Below are positions 17,835-27,069 of a stretch of 64,000 nucleotides of DNA, piece after piece. The stretch comes from Agrobacterium fabrum str. C58 (GTDB lineage Bacteria; Pseudomonadota; Alphaproteobacteria; Rhizobiales; Rhizobiaceae): the NCBI RefSeq assembly GCF_000092025.1, contig NC_003064.2, positions 124,001 to 188,000 on the forward strand, written 5' to 3'. The notes under the pieces were generated by a model. The model saw only the letters and a program-made list of their open reading frames with translations. It ran no database searches and had not been told where the DNA came from. Numbering within the stretch: position 1 is the first letter of the stretch; each line of letters begins with the position of its first letter. The position numbers and the translations under genes are program-made.

Positions 17835-18351
17835 CCAGTTCAACTGCGTTTGCCGAGATATCGGCTGCAACAGGTCCCGAGCTTACAGACGCCGCCTCAT
17901 ACGGTCCGGCGAGACACCTAGGACACGCTCCGAAGGAGTCGTCTCGAGTTCCTCGATCTAACGATAAGCGTCGTTTCCACTCTTGCCAGGTTTCCCCGGG
18001 TCGGGAACGTACATCTGCCTTCTGGCACTGCAATTGCCGAGAAATTATTGGCAAGTTCGTGGAGACACGCACGAGGTTTTCGCACCGTACCGGAGGGCAA
18101 TGACCTATGTTGACAACCCTTTGTTCGGCTTCGTCCCAGTTGGGTATCAGGCAACGCGGTGGATGGCGCATCTCCGGACCGAGGTCTTTTCACTTGGTGC
18201 TCAACACATCAGCGATGTATTTTTTTGTTCTCGATCCGGAGTGCGCCCGGCGCAGCCGTACTCTGCACGCGGGTTACCTGGGGTATTGGTGCACTGGCCC
18301 CTACAGCAAAGCTGGGCTCGTCGGCATCGACCATACCCCTACAGGTTACGA
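17835..18351. other. Intergenic region between attH-like gene and blcR
   Basis: 517 bp at the convergent 3' ends of the attH-like and blcR genes. A plus-strand frame at 18107-18355 (82 codons) has no recognisable domain and no good ribosome site, so it is not called. No strong terminator hairpin was found. Confidence 0.4.
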
Positions 18352-19143
18352 CTAGTCTTTCTGCGATCGGTACCCAAGCTTTTCAGAAAGCGCGTTGGCA
18401 GTGGTGCGAAGCTCCTCACCAAGGCTAGCGATTTTTTCGTCGCTGGCTTCGCTGCGGATCAGACTGATTGCAATGCCGGCAGATGCGGCTCCCGAGTAAT
18501 CGCGTATCGCAGCCCCAATGCAAAGCATACCTTCGCGGATCTGACCATCGTCGATGGAGTAGCCGCGAGCGCGCGTCAGAGCCAGTTCCTCTTCAAGCTG
18601 CGAAAGGCCAGCAACACTCCTTGATGTCAGAGGCTGTGGAAACTGAGAGAACAGCATCCTCAATTCACCAGGCCCCAGATCGGACAGGAGAATCTTCCCG
18701 GTGGCCGTAAATGGCGCCGGCAGACGCATACCGATCCGGAACGTGTGTCCAAGCGGCTGAGCCGAGTTGCGACAGCCGATGTAAACGACTTCGCCACCCT
18801 CGCGGACGGTGAGGGTCACCGTGTAGGGATCGAGGTCGTGGCGCTGGGCGAGATGGTCGTTGAATGTCGATACTATATCGAGGTGCGACAGAAAACCATT
18901 TGCCCATCTGAGCGAGTGGGGTCCAATACGCAGGGTTCCATCGGCAGATCGCGCCAGAAGATCAAGCTCAGTCATCACCGCAAGCAAGCCATGCGCGCTG
19001 CTTTTGGGCAAATCCAGAATGCGTGTCAGCTCGGCGGCTGTAAGGTCCCGCGGGGAACCTGCCACAAGATCCAGAATACGCACGGCGCGTCTGAGTGCTG
19101 GTACAGTGTCTGATATTTGCGACGATTGTTGATCTTCAGCCAT
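18352..19143 (-). CDS. blcR: IclR-family repressor BlcR (AttJ)
   Basis: 263 residues from ATG 19143; a longer frame to 19179 overlaps the promoter. The N-terminal winged helix covers PALRRAVRILDLVAGSPRDLTAAELTRILDLPKSSAHGLL, and the C-terminal IclR effector domain contains AQPLGHTFRIGMRLPAPFTATGKILL. Divergence from blcABC identifies it as BlcR/AttJ, which represses blcABC and responds to gamma-hydroxybutyrate or succinic semialdehyde in Agrobacterium. The operator lies in the 91-bp intergenic region. Confidence 0.92.
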   Translation of the reverse strand: MAEDQQSSQISDTVPALRRAVRILDLVAGSPRDLTAAELTRILDLPKSSAHGLLAVMTELDLLARSADGTLRIGPHSLRWANGFLSHLDIVSTFNDHLAQRHDLDPYTVTLTVREGGEVVYIGCRNSAQPLGHTFRIGMRLPAPFTATGKILLSDLGPGELRMLFSQFPQPLTSRSVAGLSQLEEELALTRARGYSIDDGQIREGMLCIGAAIRDYSGAASAGIAISLIRSEASDEKIASLGEELRTTANALSEKLGYRSQKD

Positions 19144-19152
19144 GCACCTTCC

Positions 19153-19221
19153 TTGACACACTTGGCCCCTTTGGCCCATAGTTCACTCTAATGATTCAAG
19201 TTCAATTAGTTGAACTCTAAT
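19153..19221 (+). promoter_or_regulatory. blcABC promoter and BlcR operator
   Basis: TTGACA at 19153-19158 and CATAGT at 19177-19182 (18-bp spacing) make a plausible promoter. Immediately downstream, nested inverted repeats occur: AGTTCA 19180-19185 with TGAACT 19211-19216, and TTCAA 19195-19199 with TTGAA 19210-19214. ACTCTAAT occurs twice as a direct repeat. This matches the known arrangement in which BlcR binds paired repeats overlapping the blcABC promoter. Confidence 0.8.
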
Positions 19222-19234
19222 GCGGGAGAGGTCG

Positions 19235-20689
19235 ATGATCAAGCTAAAAAATGCGGCGCTGTTGCGTGATGCCTGCCTGGTGAATGGTCGCTGGCTGAAA
19301 GCCGCGGATGGCAAGACGATTGCGGTGGAAAATCCCGCCAACTCGATGATCATCGGTCACGTTCCTTCATTGTCGGCAGATGAGGTTAAAGCTGCAGTCG
19401 AGTCAGCAGGCAAGGCATTTTCCGAGTGGAGCCGCCGTTCTGCGAAGGACCGCGCTGCCATATTGCGTCGATGGTTTGATCTCATGGTGGCGAACGCTGA
19501 CGATCTTGGTGCGTTGATGACTGCCGAGCAGGGAAAGCCGTTTGCGGAAGCAAAGGGCGAAGCCCTTTATGCGGCATCTTTCGTGGAATGGTTCGCGGAG
19601 GAAGCCAAACGTGTTTATGGCGATACCATTCCTTCGCCGACCACGGACAAGCGCATTACCATCCTGAAGCAGCCGATCGGTGTCTGCGCCGCGATCACGC
19701 CATGGAACTTCCCGGCCGCGATGATCACCCGCAAGGCGGCCCCGGCACTTGCCGCAGGCTGCGCGATGATCGTCAAACCGGCTGAGCAGACCCCTCTCAC
19801 CGCACTTGCTCTGGGTGTTCTCGCCGAAGAAGCGGGCGTTCCCGCCGGTGTCTTCCAGGTGGTGACGGGCGCCGCACGCGATATCGGCAAGGTGTTTACC
19901 GAAAGCGACACGGTGCGAAAGATCTCCTTTACCGGATCGACTGAAGTCGGTCGTCTGCTGATGGCGCAATCGGCCCCGACGATCAAGAAACTGTCGCTGG
20001 AACTTGGTGGCAATGCGCCTTTCATCGTCTTTGATGATGCCGATCTGGATGCGGCCGTTGAGGGCGCGATCGTGTCGAAATACCGCAATGCCGGACAGAC
20101 CTGCGTGTGCTCCAACCGGATCTATGTCCAGGATGGTGTTTACGACGCATTCGCGGAAAAGCTGGTCAAAAGGGTCGAAAGCCTGTCCGTCGGTGAGGGC
20201 ACGGAACCTGGTGTTCTGATAGGTCCACTGATCGACCAGGAGGCCGTGGCAAAGGTCGAGGATCACGTTGCTGATGCCCTTGGCAAGGGAGCAAAGATCG
20301 TCATCGGTGGAAAGCGTCATGCTCTTGGAGGCACATTCTACGAACCAACGGTTCTGACTGGTGCAACCCAGGCCATGAAGGTTGCCCGTGAGGAGACCTT
20401 TGGACCCGTCGCCCCGCTCTTTCGGTTCGGGACGGAAGACGAAGCGGTCGCCATGGCGAACGATACCGAATTTGGTCTGGCGGCCTATTTCTACACCGAG
20501 AATGTCCGCCGGACATGGCGTGTCGCAGAAGCGCTCGAATACGGCATGGTGGGCCACAATACAGGCCTCATCTCCAACGAAGTCGCACCATTCGGTGGCG
20601 TGAAGCAGTCCGGCTTGGGCCGCGAAGGCTCGCACTACGGCATCGATGAATATCTTGAAATCAAATACCTGTGCTCGGCCATCGGCTGA
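19235..20689 (+). CDS. blcA: Succinate-semialdehyde dehydrogenase BlcA (AttK)
   Basis: 484 residues from ATG 19235, preceded by GGGAGAGG. An in-frame ATG at 19220 lies before this site and is less likely. ALDH features are ITPWNFPAAMITRKAAPALAAG, the Rossmann TGSTEVG, catalytic Glu in LELGGNAPF and catalytic Cys in NAGQTCVCSNR. In the Blc pathway it oxidises succinic semialdehyde to succinate, the last step from gamma-butyrolactone to the TCA cycle. Confidence 0.93.
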   Translation: MIKLKNAALLRDACLVNGRWLKAADGKTIAVENPANSMIIGHVPSLSADEVKAAVESAGKAFSEWSRRSAKDRAAILRRWFDLMVANADDLGALMTAEQGKPFAEAKGEALYAASFVEWFAEEAKRVYGDTIPSPTTDKRITILKQPIGVCAAITPWNFPAAMITRKAAPALAAGCAMIVKPAEQTPLTALALGVLAEEAGVPAGVFQVVTGAARDIGKVFTESDTVRKISFTGSTEVGRLLMAQSAPTIKKLSLELGGNAPFIVFDDADLDAAVEGAIVSKYRNAGQTCVCSNRIYVQDGVYDAFAEKLVKRVESLSVGEGTEPGVLIGPLIDQEAVAKVEDHVADALGKGAKIVIGGKRHALGGTFYEPTVLTGATQAMKVAREETFGPVAPLFRFGTEDEAVAMANDTEFGLAAYFYTENVRRTWRVAEALEYGMVGHNTGLISNEVAPFGGVKQSGLGREGSHYGIDEYLEIKYLCSAIG

Positions 20690-20709
20690 GATCACGCTGG
20701 GAGGATCAG

Positions 20710-21870
20710 ATGACCATCAACCCTTTCGAATTCCGCACCGTTCCCTCCATGCAGGTTGCCTGGGGTGGCGCCCATCGCCTCGGAGAGATTCTTTCCGGCA
20801 GGTTTCAGGCGCGCAAGGCGCTGCTGATTACCGATGCAGGTCTCATCAAGGCCGGCCTCATCAAGCCGATTGCTGACGCCCTTGCGGCCAGCGGCTTTAA
20901 CGTCACGATCTTCGACAAGGTCGTTGCTGATCCGCCAGAGCACATCGTTGCCGACTGCGTCGAGTCCGCAAGGCAGATCGGCGTCGATATCGTTATTGGT
21001 CTTGGCGGGGGCTCATCGCTCGACATCGCCAAGCTCGTGGCTGTCCTTCTGGTTTCCGACCAGACGCTTGCCGACATGTACGGGATCGGAAACGTTAAGG
21101 GATCACGCCTGCCGCTCGTGCTGGTGCCGACCACGGCCGGTACCGGTTCGGAAGTCACAAACATCTCCATCATCACCACGGGAGAAACCACCAAGATGGG
21201 GGTCGTTTCTCCGCAGCTTTACGCTGATTTCGTTCTTCTGGATGCTGAACTGACGGTGGGACTGCCGCAGGTCCATACGGCTGCCACCGGTATCGATGCC
21301 ATGGTGCATGCCATCGAGGCTTACACCAGCAAACACAAGAAGAACCCGCTATCAGATGCTCTGGCGCGCGAGGCACTGCGGCTGCTCGGTGCAAACCTGA
21401 TCGCCGCCTGCAGGAACGGGGCCGACCGGAAAGCCCGTGAAGGCATGCTTTTGGGTGCGACATTGGCAGGTCAGGCTTTCGCCAACTCACCGGTGGCCGC
21501 CGTCCACGCGCTCGCTTATCCGCTGGGCGGCCATTATCACGTGCCACACGGGCTTTCCAATGCCCTGATGCTGGGGCCGGTTTTACGCTTTAACGCGAAG
21601 GCTGCAGCGTCGCTTTATGCGGAGCTTGCCGACGTGCTGGGTGTTCCGGGTGAAGGGGATGCGGCAACCCGTTCGGATGCGTTCGTTCAGCATATGGAAA
21701 CGCTGATGGACGAAAGCGGCGCGCCGCGGCGTCTGCGCGATGTCGGCGTGACGGACAACACGCTCGCCATGCTTGCGTCCGACGCAATGAAACAGAGCCG
21801 TCTGTTGGTCAATAATCCGGTCGAAGTCCGCGAAGAGGATGCGCTTGCGCTCTACCGCGAGGCGTTCTGA
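20710..21870 (+). CDS. blcB: Gamma-hydroxybutyrate dehydrogenase BlcB (AttL), iron-type ADH
   Basis: 386 residues from ATG 20710 with GGGAGGA just upstream. Group III (iron-dependent) alcohol dehydrogenase motifs: GLGGGSSLDIAK for NAD binding, TTAGTGSEVTNISI, and metal-ligand histidines in HALAYPLGGHYHVPHG. In the Blc pathway it oxidises gamma-hydroxybutyrate to succinic semialdehyde. Lies 20 bp after blcA. Confidence 0.93.
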   Translation: MTINPFEFRTVPSMQVAWGGAHRLGEILSGRFQARKALLITDAGLIKAGLIKPIADALAASGFNVTIFDKVVADPPEHIVADCVESARQIGVDIVIGLGGGSSLDIAKLVAVLLVSDQTLADMYGIGNVKGSRLPLVLVPTTAGTGSEVTNISIITTGETTKMGVVSPQLYADFVLLDAELTVGLPQVHTAATGIDAMVHAIEAYTSKHKKNPLSDALAREALRLLGANLIAACRNGADRKAREGMLLGATLAGQAFANSPVAAVHALAYPLGGHYHVPHGLSNALMLGPVLRFNAKAAASLYAELADVLGVPGEGDAATRSDAFVQHMETLMDESGAPRRLRDVGVTDNTLAMLASDAMKQSRLLVNNPVEVREEDALALYREAF

Positions 21871-21915
21871 CCCATTTCTTACAGCGATATCTTCAGTTCC
21901 AAGGGAGGAAAACGA

Positions 21916-22707
21916 GTGACCGATATCAGACTTTACATGCTTCAGTCGGGTACGCTGAAATGCAAGGTACACAACATTAAGATGAACCAGGGGAACGGTG
22001 CAGACTATGAGATCCCCGTTCCGTTTTTCCTGATTACCCATCCGGCCGGGCACACCGTGATCGACGGCGGCAACGCGATTGAAGTTGCAACAGATCCGCG
22101 TGGCCATTGGGGCGGCATCTGCGATGTCTATTGGCCAGTACTGGACAAGGACCAGGGCTGCGTTGACCAGATCAAGGCGCTTGGTTTCGATCCGGCCGAT
22201 GTCAAATATGTTGTGCAGTCGCACCTGCATCTCGATCATACCGGCGCCATCGGTCGCTTCCCCAACGCAACCCACATCGTGCAGCGCTCTGAATATGAAT
22301 ATGCCTTTACGCCCGACTGGTTTGCTGGCGGCGGCTATATCCGCAAGGACTTCGACAAGCCGGGTCTGAAGTGGCAGTTCCTCAACGGTGCGCAGGACGA
22401 TTATTACGATGTTTACGGCGACGGCACGCTCACCACGATCTTCACGCCCGGTCATGCGCCCGGCCACCAGTCCTTCCTGGTGCGCCTGCCAAACAGCAAA
22501 CCGCTTCTCCTGACGATCGATGCTGCCTACACACTGGACCACTGGGAAGAGAAGGCTTTGCCTGGCTTCCTTGCCTCGACCGTTGACACGGTCCGTTCTG
22601 TTCAGAAGCTCCGCACCTATGCCGAAAAGCATGATGCGACAGTCGTCACCGGCCATGACCCTGACGCCTGGGCGAACTTCAAGAAGGCTCCCGAATTTTA
22701 CGCGTAA
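21916..22707 (+). CDS. blcC: Gamma-butyrolactonase / AHL lactonase BlcC (AttM)
   Basis: 263 residues from GTG 21916, with GGGAGGA 9 bases upstream. A metallo-beta-lactamase-fold lactonase: the dinuclear zinc motif HLHLDH is intact, followed by GHAPGHQ and a distal VVTGHDPD. BlcC opens gamma-butyrolactone to gamma-hydroxybutyrate and can also hydrolyse N-acylhomoserine lactones, linking the operon to quorum quenching. Third gene of blcABC. Confidence 0.94.
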   Translation: MTDIRLYMLQSGTLKCKVHNIKMNQGNGADYEIPVPFFLITHPAGHTVIDGGNAIEVATDPRGHWGGICDVYWPVLDKDQGCVDQIKALGFDPADVKYVVQSHLHLDHTGAIGRFPNATHIVQRSEYEYAFTPDWFAGGGYIRKDFDKPGLKWQFLNGAQDDYYDVYGDGTLTTIFTPGHAPGHQSFLVRLPNSKPLLLTIDAAYTLDHWEEKALPGFLASTVDTVRSVQKLRTYAEKHDATVVTGHDPDAWANFKKAPEFYA

Positions 22708-22735
22708 ATAGAACGCGCAAGTCAACGGCCAGATA

Positions 22736-22767
22736 CGGCGAGGTTGCATGCAATCTCGCCGATTTTT
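22736..22767 (+). terminator. Rho-independent terminator after blcABC
   Basis: CGGCGAG at 22736-22742 pairs with CTCGCCG at 22755-22761. The interior TTGCATGCAA can extend the stem, and ATTTTTATC follows. It lies 29 bp after the blcC stop. The remaining sequence to 23041 shows no gene. Confidence 0.85.
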
Positions 22768-23041
22768 ATCATATGAGCCAAGGGCACCGAGCCGAGCGGG
22801 ACCGTGTATTTCGGCGCATCGACCTTTTCCGGATATACGGCTTCGTTCAGGTCGCTCTTGTTGTCGCTTCAAGGCCTGAAAGCTATCCTCTAGCTGCGCG
22901 AGTGTGCTCATACGACGTTTTTCGCCCCGGCGTTACGTAGAGCCATCGGGGTTCGGGCTGACAATTAGCCAATACCGGATGGCTTAGAGTAAACTTGTCT
23001 CTTTGATCCAAACTGTCTGCAAATCGAGCAGATTATGGCGC

Positions 23042-23758
23042 TCACTTAGCGTTCCCCACGTGTCGGGCCAGCCATGCTCCCCAAAACAGGCCTGCAAAAA
23101 ACCGAAGCGGTTCGTTGAAACCAACGCCTTCCAGCAATGAAATGACCTCGTCTTCCGATCGGGGTGGCTCCGCACCCTGCAGAATCTTGCCCATTTTGGC
23201 CTGGACCTCTTCTGGCCCGGCGCCGTTCATACGCCAGCGTGCTGCCCATGCTGCCATGAGCAGGGGCTGCGACGCATACGCCCGATAATTCCCCGCCACA
23301 ATCAGGGGCGCGTCAGGATACAGCCGCATTGCAATCTGCGCCAGAACATCCTGCTTTGCGGCGTTCCCTGGCAAATGGTGCAGCACGCCGATCATGATTG
23401 CGGCGTCAAACGATGGAGCTCTATCCAGATCGGAGACCGTTCCGAGGACGGTCTCCACCCGGTCAGACACTTCGGCCCTGACCAGATGATCGCGTGCAAG
23501 GTTGAGCATCGGTGCTGAAGGATCGACGGCGACAAAGGACCATTGCGGTTCCAGCCGAGCGGCGGCGATGATTTCGCCCGCCGTACCGCCGGCCCCGACA
23601 ACCAGAACCCGTGCCGCCGTTCCTTCGCCCAGAGCTGCCGACAGCATGCAGGCGGAAAGCTCGTGGCAGGCGTCATATCCGGCCAGCGCTATCCTACTCT
23701 GTCGTGCGTATTCCCCTGCGCGGGAGGCGTCAAATTTAGCTGCAAAATCCTGTGTCAT
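23042..23758 (-). CDS. Class I SAM-dependent methyltransferase
   Basis: 238 residues. Rossmann motif I is VLVVGAGGTAGEII (about 51-64), motif II VAVDPSAPML, and motif IV AAIMIGVLHHLP. The substrate is not evident. It is divergent from an AraC-type regulator at 23842 with an 83-bp gap, so the two may form a regulator-target pair. The C-terminal region (FFAGLFWGAWLARH) is unusually aromatic for a soluble enzyme. Confidence 0.85.
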   Translation of the reverse strand: MTQDFAAKFDASRAGEYARQSRIALAGYDACHELSACMLSAALGEGTAARVLVVGAGGTAGEIIAAARLEPQWSFVAVDPSAPMLNLARDHLVRAEVSDRVETVLGTVSDLDRAPSFDAAIMIGVLHHLPGNAAKQDVLAQIAMRLYPDAPLIVAGNYRAYASQPLLMAAWAARWRMNGAGPEEVQAKMGKILQGAEPPRSEDEVISLLEGVGFNEPLRFFAGLFWGAWLARHVGNAK

Positions 23759-23841
23759 GCTGTCTCTTGTCTGTTTAGACGTGCTGGCGTGCTTCGCTCA
23801 AGGAGGATACAAGATTTGCGATCAGGAAAGGGAGGAAATAC

Positions 23842-24606
23842 ATGACTGAAAGTTCAGATTCCGGGCGAAAACATGATCGGTTGACGGCTTTCCTGAAAGC
23901 CTTTCATCTTGGCGCATCACGTTGCGATTGTGCTGAAGCCGCTAACCTCCTGATCATCAATGTCCATGGCGCAGGTGAACCGACCCATCTGCTTTATCGC
24001 GCCAGATCCACGGCGTCGCTGCCGGATGGCGCAGCTATATGCGCTGGCGCCACAGTGGATTTTGGCGGTAGTGCCAATCCGTTGGTCGGTGCACTGCCAG
24101 ACGAATTGTGCCTTTCACTGGCCAACGAACCGGAATTGCGCGGTTTGTGTCAACTGATGGTGGCCGAGGTCGAGGTCGCCCGCTGTGGTGGCGGTACTAT
24201 CGAGGCGCGTCTATGCGAGATCATCGTCGTGCTTGCGATCCGCAAGGCAATAGCGATCGGCACGGTCGATGCGGGATTACTGGCGGGTCTGGCGCACCCC
24301 GGACTGCATCCCAGCCTTGTGGCCATACATGACAATCCGGCGCGAAATTGGCGGATTGCGGACCTTGCCGCCATAGCGGATATGTCGCGCGGACAATTCA
24401 TTTCCACCTTCACGCAAACCGTTGCCCAGTCGCCTATCGCCTACCTCAATGGCTGGCGCCTGGCGCTTGGACGAGCAGAACTGCGCGCCGGACGAAGTGT
24501 CAAATCGGTCGCCACCGGGGTCGGCTTCGGCAGCGCCGCCGCATTTTCCCGCGCCTATTCCCGCAAGTTCGGCTCACCGCCGGCCCAGAGCAAACCACGA
24601 CCATGA
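23842..24606 (+). CDS. AraC-family transcriptional regulator
   Basis: 254 residues with an N-terminal cupin-like sensing region (about 1-150) and a C-terminal double helix-turn-helix. The latter includes WRIADLAAIADMSRGQFISTF and VKSVATGVGFGSAAAFSRAYSRKFG, the conserved AraC signature. ATG 23842 has AGGGAGGAAA immediately upstream. It probably regulates the divergent methyltransferase. Confidence 0.88.
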   Translation: MTESSDSGRKHDRLTAFLKAFHLGASRCDCAEAANLLIINVHGAGEPTHLLYRARSTASLPDGAAICAGATVDFGGSANPLVGALPDELCLSLANEPELRGLCQLMVAEVEVARCGGGTIEARLCEIIVVLAIRKAIAIGTVDAGLLAGLAHPGLHPSLVAIHDNPARNWRIADLAAIADMSRGQFISTFTQTVAQSPIAYLNGWRLALGRAELRAGRSVKSVATGVGFGSAAAFSRAYSRKFGSPPAQSKPRP

Positions 24607-24827
24607 GGCAGAGGATATTAATTCCCGACAGTGCTCCAGCCCTCTCGGCCAATATTGAGGCCACTTTCCAGGGCACGACCGCCGATGCTCGTGTCGAGTG
24701 GCACGATCTGGGAGAGAGTTTCCCAGAGGAACGTCCGATTTGGCGACCGTCATGTTTCTCACACGAGATCTTGGGGAAGCTGCGAGCGAGGTATAAGGAC
24801 GGAGCGCAAGGCAAGCTTTTGGATTAG
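24603..24827 (+). CDS. Possible small coupled protein of unknown function (74 aa)
   Basis: ATG 24603 overlaps the AraC-type gene stop as ATGA, the arrangement of translationally coupled genes. The 74-residue product (starting MRQRILIPDSAPALSAN) matches no family I recognise and has no membrane segment. It could equally be a degraded remnant of a longer gene. Confidence 0.3.
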   Translation: MRQRILIPDSAPALSANIEATFQGTTADARVEWHDLGESFPEERPIWRPSCFSHEILGKLRARYKDGAQGKLLD

Positions 24828-25481
24828 TTGCTCGCGGCGGCTTTTGGGCGTTGGCGTTCTGGCGCCAAACGGCCAGAATGGGATCGGGTCTGGCAAGCTG
24901 GCAAAGCGGCTTCAATCGGTCGTTCGGCCCGCATTAAGTTCACGGAAGCTTCCGTTCGCTAAACCAGCCGATCCTCACAGACGCATCGGTTCACCTTTGA
25001 ATGCGAGCTAACTAATGGCGTCGACGAGGCGACCCATCGGTTCCTCTTCAGGCGCGCGATCGACTTGCGCGAGAACGCGGAAATGGCAACGCTGCTCTAT
25101 TGCATGCGTCGCTACCTTTACAGCTAAGGCCCCCCGCGATGATTGCTTCCGGGAAGTCAGCCCGCATAGTGAACGGCGATAATGGGGTCGGCTCCGGCCA
25201 GTCGGCAAAGCGCCTTCGTGTCGGTCACAGAGGCCATCATGGGACGCGCCTGAAAGCAGGCAACGCTTCGCAACGGCGTAACACGTCACCTGTGCGCCAG
25301 AAGCGGTCATTGGCGCACAAACACTCGCCAAGCCATTATAAAAACCATTCATGGCAGCGATAAAGGCGGCACGGTGGCTTCCGTGGCTTGGAAGGGATAT
25401 CGTCATTCCGATCACGTCAATCTAGCCTACTCAACGCGCCCGACCTCGTGTAGCGTCGGAATGGGCAGTAAAAGGTTCACC
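24828..25481. repeat. Non-coding region with diverged direct repeats
   Basis: About 650 bp with no convincing gene. Two related segments, 24871-24926 and 25171-25228, share a pattern: a GAATGGGATCGG-like start, GGCAAGC/GGCCAGT, GGCAAAGCGGCTTC/GGCAAAGCGCCTTC, then TCGGTC. Both orientations give short open stretches that are repeat-derived rather than genes. The repeats resemble dispersed intergenic elements seen further right in this window. Confidence 0.5.
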
Positions 25482-26114
25482 ATGTCGCTCCTCGATCCTG
25501 ACGCAATCCATCCTATCACCCTGCCTGACGGCAGGGTTTATTCGGACACGGTGTATCTAAAGAACGTCGTCGACCATCCTCGTATCGAGGTCGGCGAATA
25601 CAGCTACTTCACGCATTCTGGAACCCCAGAAGAGACAGCCCAGATACTTGCCCCTTATCTCGGTCACACATGTCGCGAGCGGCTGCTGATCGGCAAATTT
25701 GTACAGATTGCTAAGGGTTGCTACTTCATAACCAGCTCGGCCAATCATCCCATGACTGGTTTCACAACATATCCATTTCGAATCTTCAAGCCCGAGACGT
25801 TTGGCTACAAGGAACTGCCGGTCAAAGACACGGTCGTCGGTCATGACGTTTGGATCGGCCACAACGCGGCTATCATGCCTGGTGTGCGCATTGGCGCGGG
25901 TGCTATCGTGGCCGCAGCCTCGGTCGTTGCTCGCGATATCCCGCCTTACGCCGTGGTTGGCGGCAATCCCGCTACCGTGATTAGAATGCGTTATCCCGCT
26001 GAGGTGATAGATGTCCTGCTTCATATTGCTTGGTGGGACTGGCCAATCGAGAAGATTGAAGCTAATTTAGCATCTCTGAGTAATGGTGACCTTGACGCTC
26101 TCAAAATCGCCTAG
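25482..26114 (+). CDS. CatB/Vat-related O-acetyltransferase, hexapeptide-repeat
   Basis: 210 residues from ATG 25482, with AAAGG nine bases upstream; upstream in-frame starts lack such a site. Left-handed beta-helix hexapeptide repeats are clear in [32 protein letters not shown], and the C-terminus ([12 protein letters not shown]) is typical of xenobiotic acetyltransferases. HPMTGF supplies the catalytic His region. Family members acetylate chloramphenicol or streptogramins, but many environmental copies have unknown substrates. Confidence 0.88.
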   Translation: MSLLDPDAIHPITLPDGRVYSDTVYLKNVVDHPRIEVGEYSYFTHSGTPEETAQILAPYLGHTCRERLLIGKFVQIAKGCYFITSSANHPMTGFTTYPFRIFKPETFGYKELPVKDTVVGHDVWIGHNAAIMPGVRIGAGAIVAAASVVARDIPPYAVVGGNPATVIRMRYPAEVIDVLLHIAWWDWPIEKIEANLASLSNGDLDALKIA

Positions 26115-26244
26115 CGCCGGGCTCGCCATCTCGTAATGTTCGCAATCGGCCCAAGGCTGTCATGTCGCAGAAGCGCCATTTGGGGACCTTGACGGTAGGA
26201 CATCCCGCCGTATCCTCACCCGCAGTTGCAACGGGGTGACCGCC

Positions 26245-27000
26245 ATGGCTGAGGTAACAGAACACACCATAGATCGGGGCGATGGCGCTCGTGTTCAGCT
26301 ATTCCAGGCGCGTGCTTCGGATCGACGAAACGGAGCGATACTGTTCGTTCACGGTAATCAGGGAGGACTTCTTTTAGGTGGACAGGAAGCGGTCGAAGAT
26401 GGATCCCTCGTCCGGTTCTCCTCGCGCCTCGGCATAACGGCGGCCGCCGTATCGCAGCCTGGTTTCGGCACATCGGACGGACCAGCGGATTTCTGCGGAC
26501 CGTCGACACAGAAAGCGATTGTCGCGGCGTTGGATTTCCTCAAGCGGCAGCCATCGGTCGATCCAGAGCGTATCGTACTTTATGGCAACAGCCGTGGGGC
26601 TGTCGCCTCTGCCATGGTGGCAACCAAGGTGGCCGATCTCAAAGCGATCATACTGACTGGAGGCGTCTATGACTTGAGAGACGCCTACAAGACAAGTGCA
26701 CGAGGCCTGCAAGAGGCTATCCGAAACGAAGCAGGTATCTCAGACGAGGCCTTCCTGGATAGATCCGCACTCTATCATGCTCATAGCATCCGATCAGAAA
26801 CCCTACTTCTCCACGGCAAATATGATGATCGTGCATCGGTCGATCAGGCTGAACGATTTTCCGAGGCTCTTGCAAGGTCGGGGGTCCCTGTACGTTTTCA
26901 CGCGCTTGATGGCGGTCATCGGCTTCCCCGCGATCAGGTCACTCCCATTCTCCGCGATTTCCTTACCCGAGTGTTCGCACCGATGGCGACTATTCATTGA
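26245..27000 (+). CDS. Alpha/beta hydrolase
   Basis: 251 residues from ATG 26245; a GTG three codons earlier is possible. Catalytic elements are the nucleophile elbow YGNSRGAVAS, the acid region LLHGKYDDRASV and the histidine in LDGGHRLPRD. ILFVHGNQGG forms the oxyanion-side strand. It resembles dienelactone-hydrolase/prolyl-oligopeptidase-like peptidases. Lone gene between repeat-bearing gaps. Confidence 0.85.
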   Translation: MAEVTEHTIDRGDGARVQLFQARASDRRNGAILFVHGNQGGLLLGGQEAVEDGSLVRFSSRLGITAAAVSQPGFGTSDGPADFCGPSTQKAIVAALDFLKRQPSVDPERIVLYGNSRGAVASAMVATKVADLKAIILTGGVYDLRDAYKTSARGLQEAIRNEAGISDEAFLDRSALYHAHSIRSETLLLHGKYDDRASVDQAERFSEALARSGVPVRFHALDGGHRLPRDQVTPILRDFLTRVFAPMATIH

Positions 27001-27014
27001 TGATCGTCCGCTTA

Positions 27015-27060
27015 GGGCCGACTGCCGTCTTCCGCTTTGCGCCAATTGCGGCCGTCTTGC
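27015..27060. repeat. Dispersed intergenic repeat, copy 1
   Basis: GGGCCGACTGCCGTCTTCCGCTTTGCGCCAATTGCGGCCGTC-type sequence just after the hydrolase stop. Closely related copies occur at 31987-32030 and, rearranged, at 29670-29710; a partial copy lies at 27605-27640. Confidence 0.6.
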
Positions 27061-27069
27061 AAGCTCGTT

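Noticed and set aside
18107..18355. 82-codon plus-strand frame between attH-like gene and blcR
   Set aside because: Overlaps the blcR 3' end, has no good ribosome site and no recognisable domain.
19403..20695. 430-codon open frame antisense to blcA
   Set aside because: It mirrors the coding frame of blcA, whose catalytic motifs are intact. Long antisense frames are common in GC-rich coding DNA, and the translation is His/Arg/Phe-rich with no domain.
21583..22911. 442-codon frame antisense to blcB end and blcC
   Set aside because: Runs through two real genes and the terminator; no domain signature and no ribosome site.
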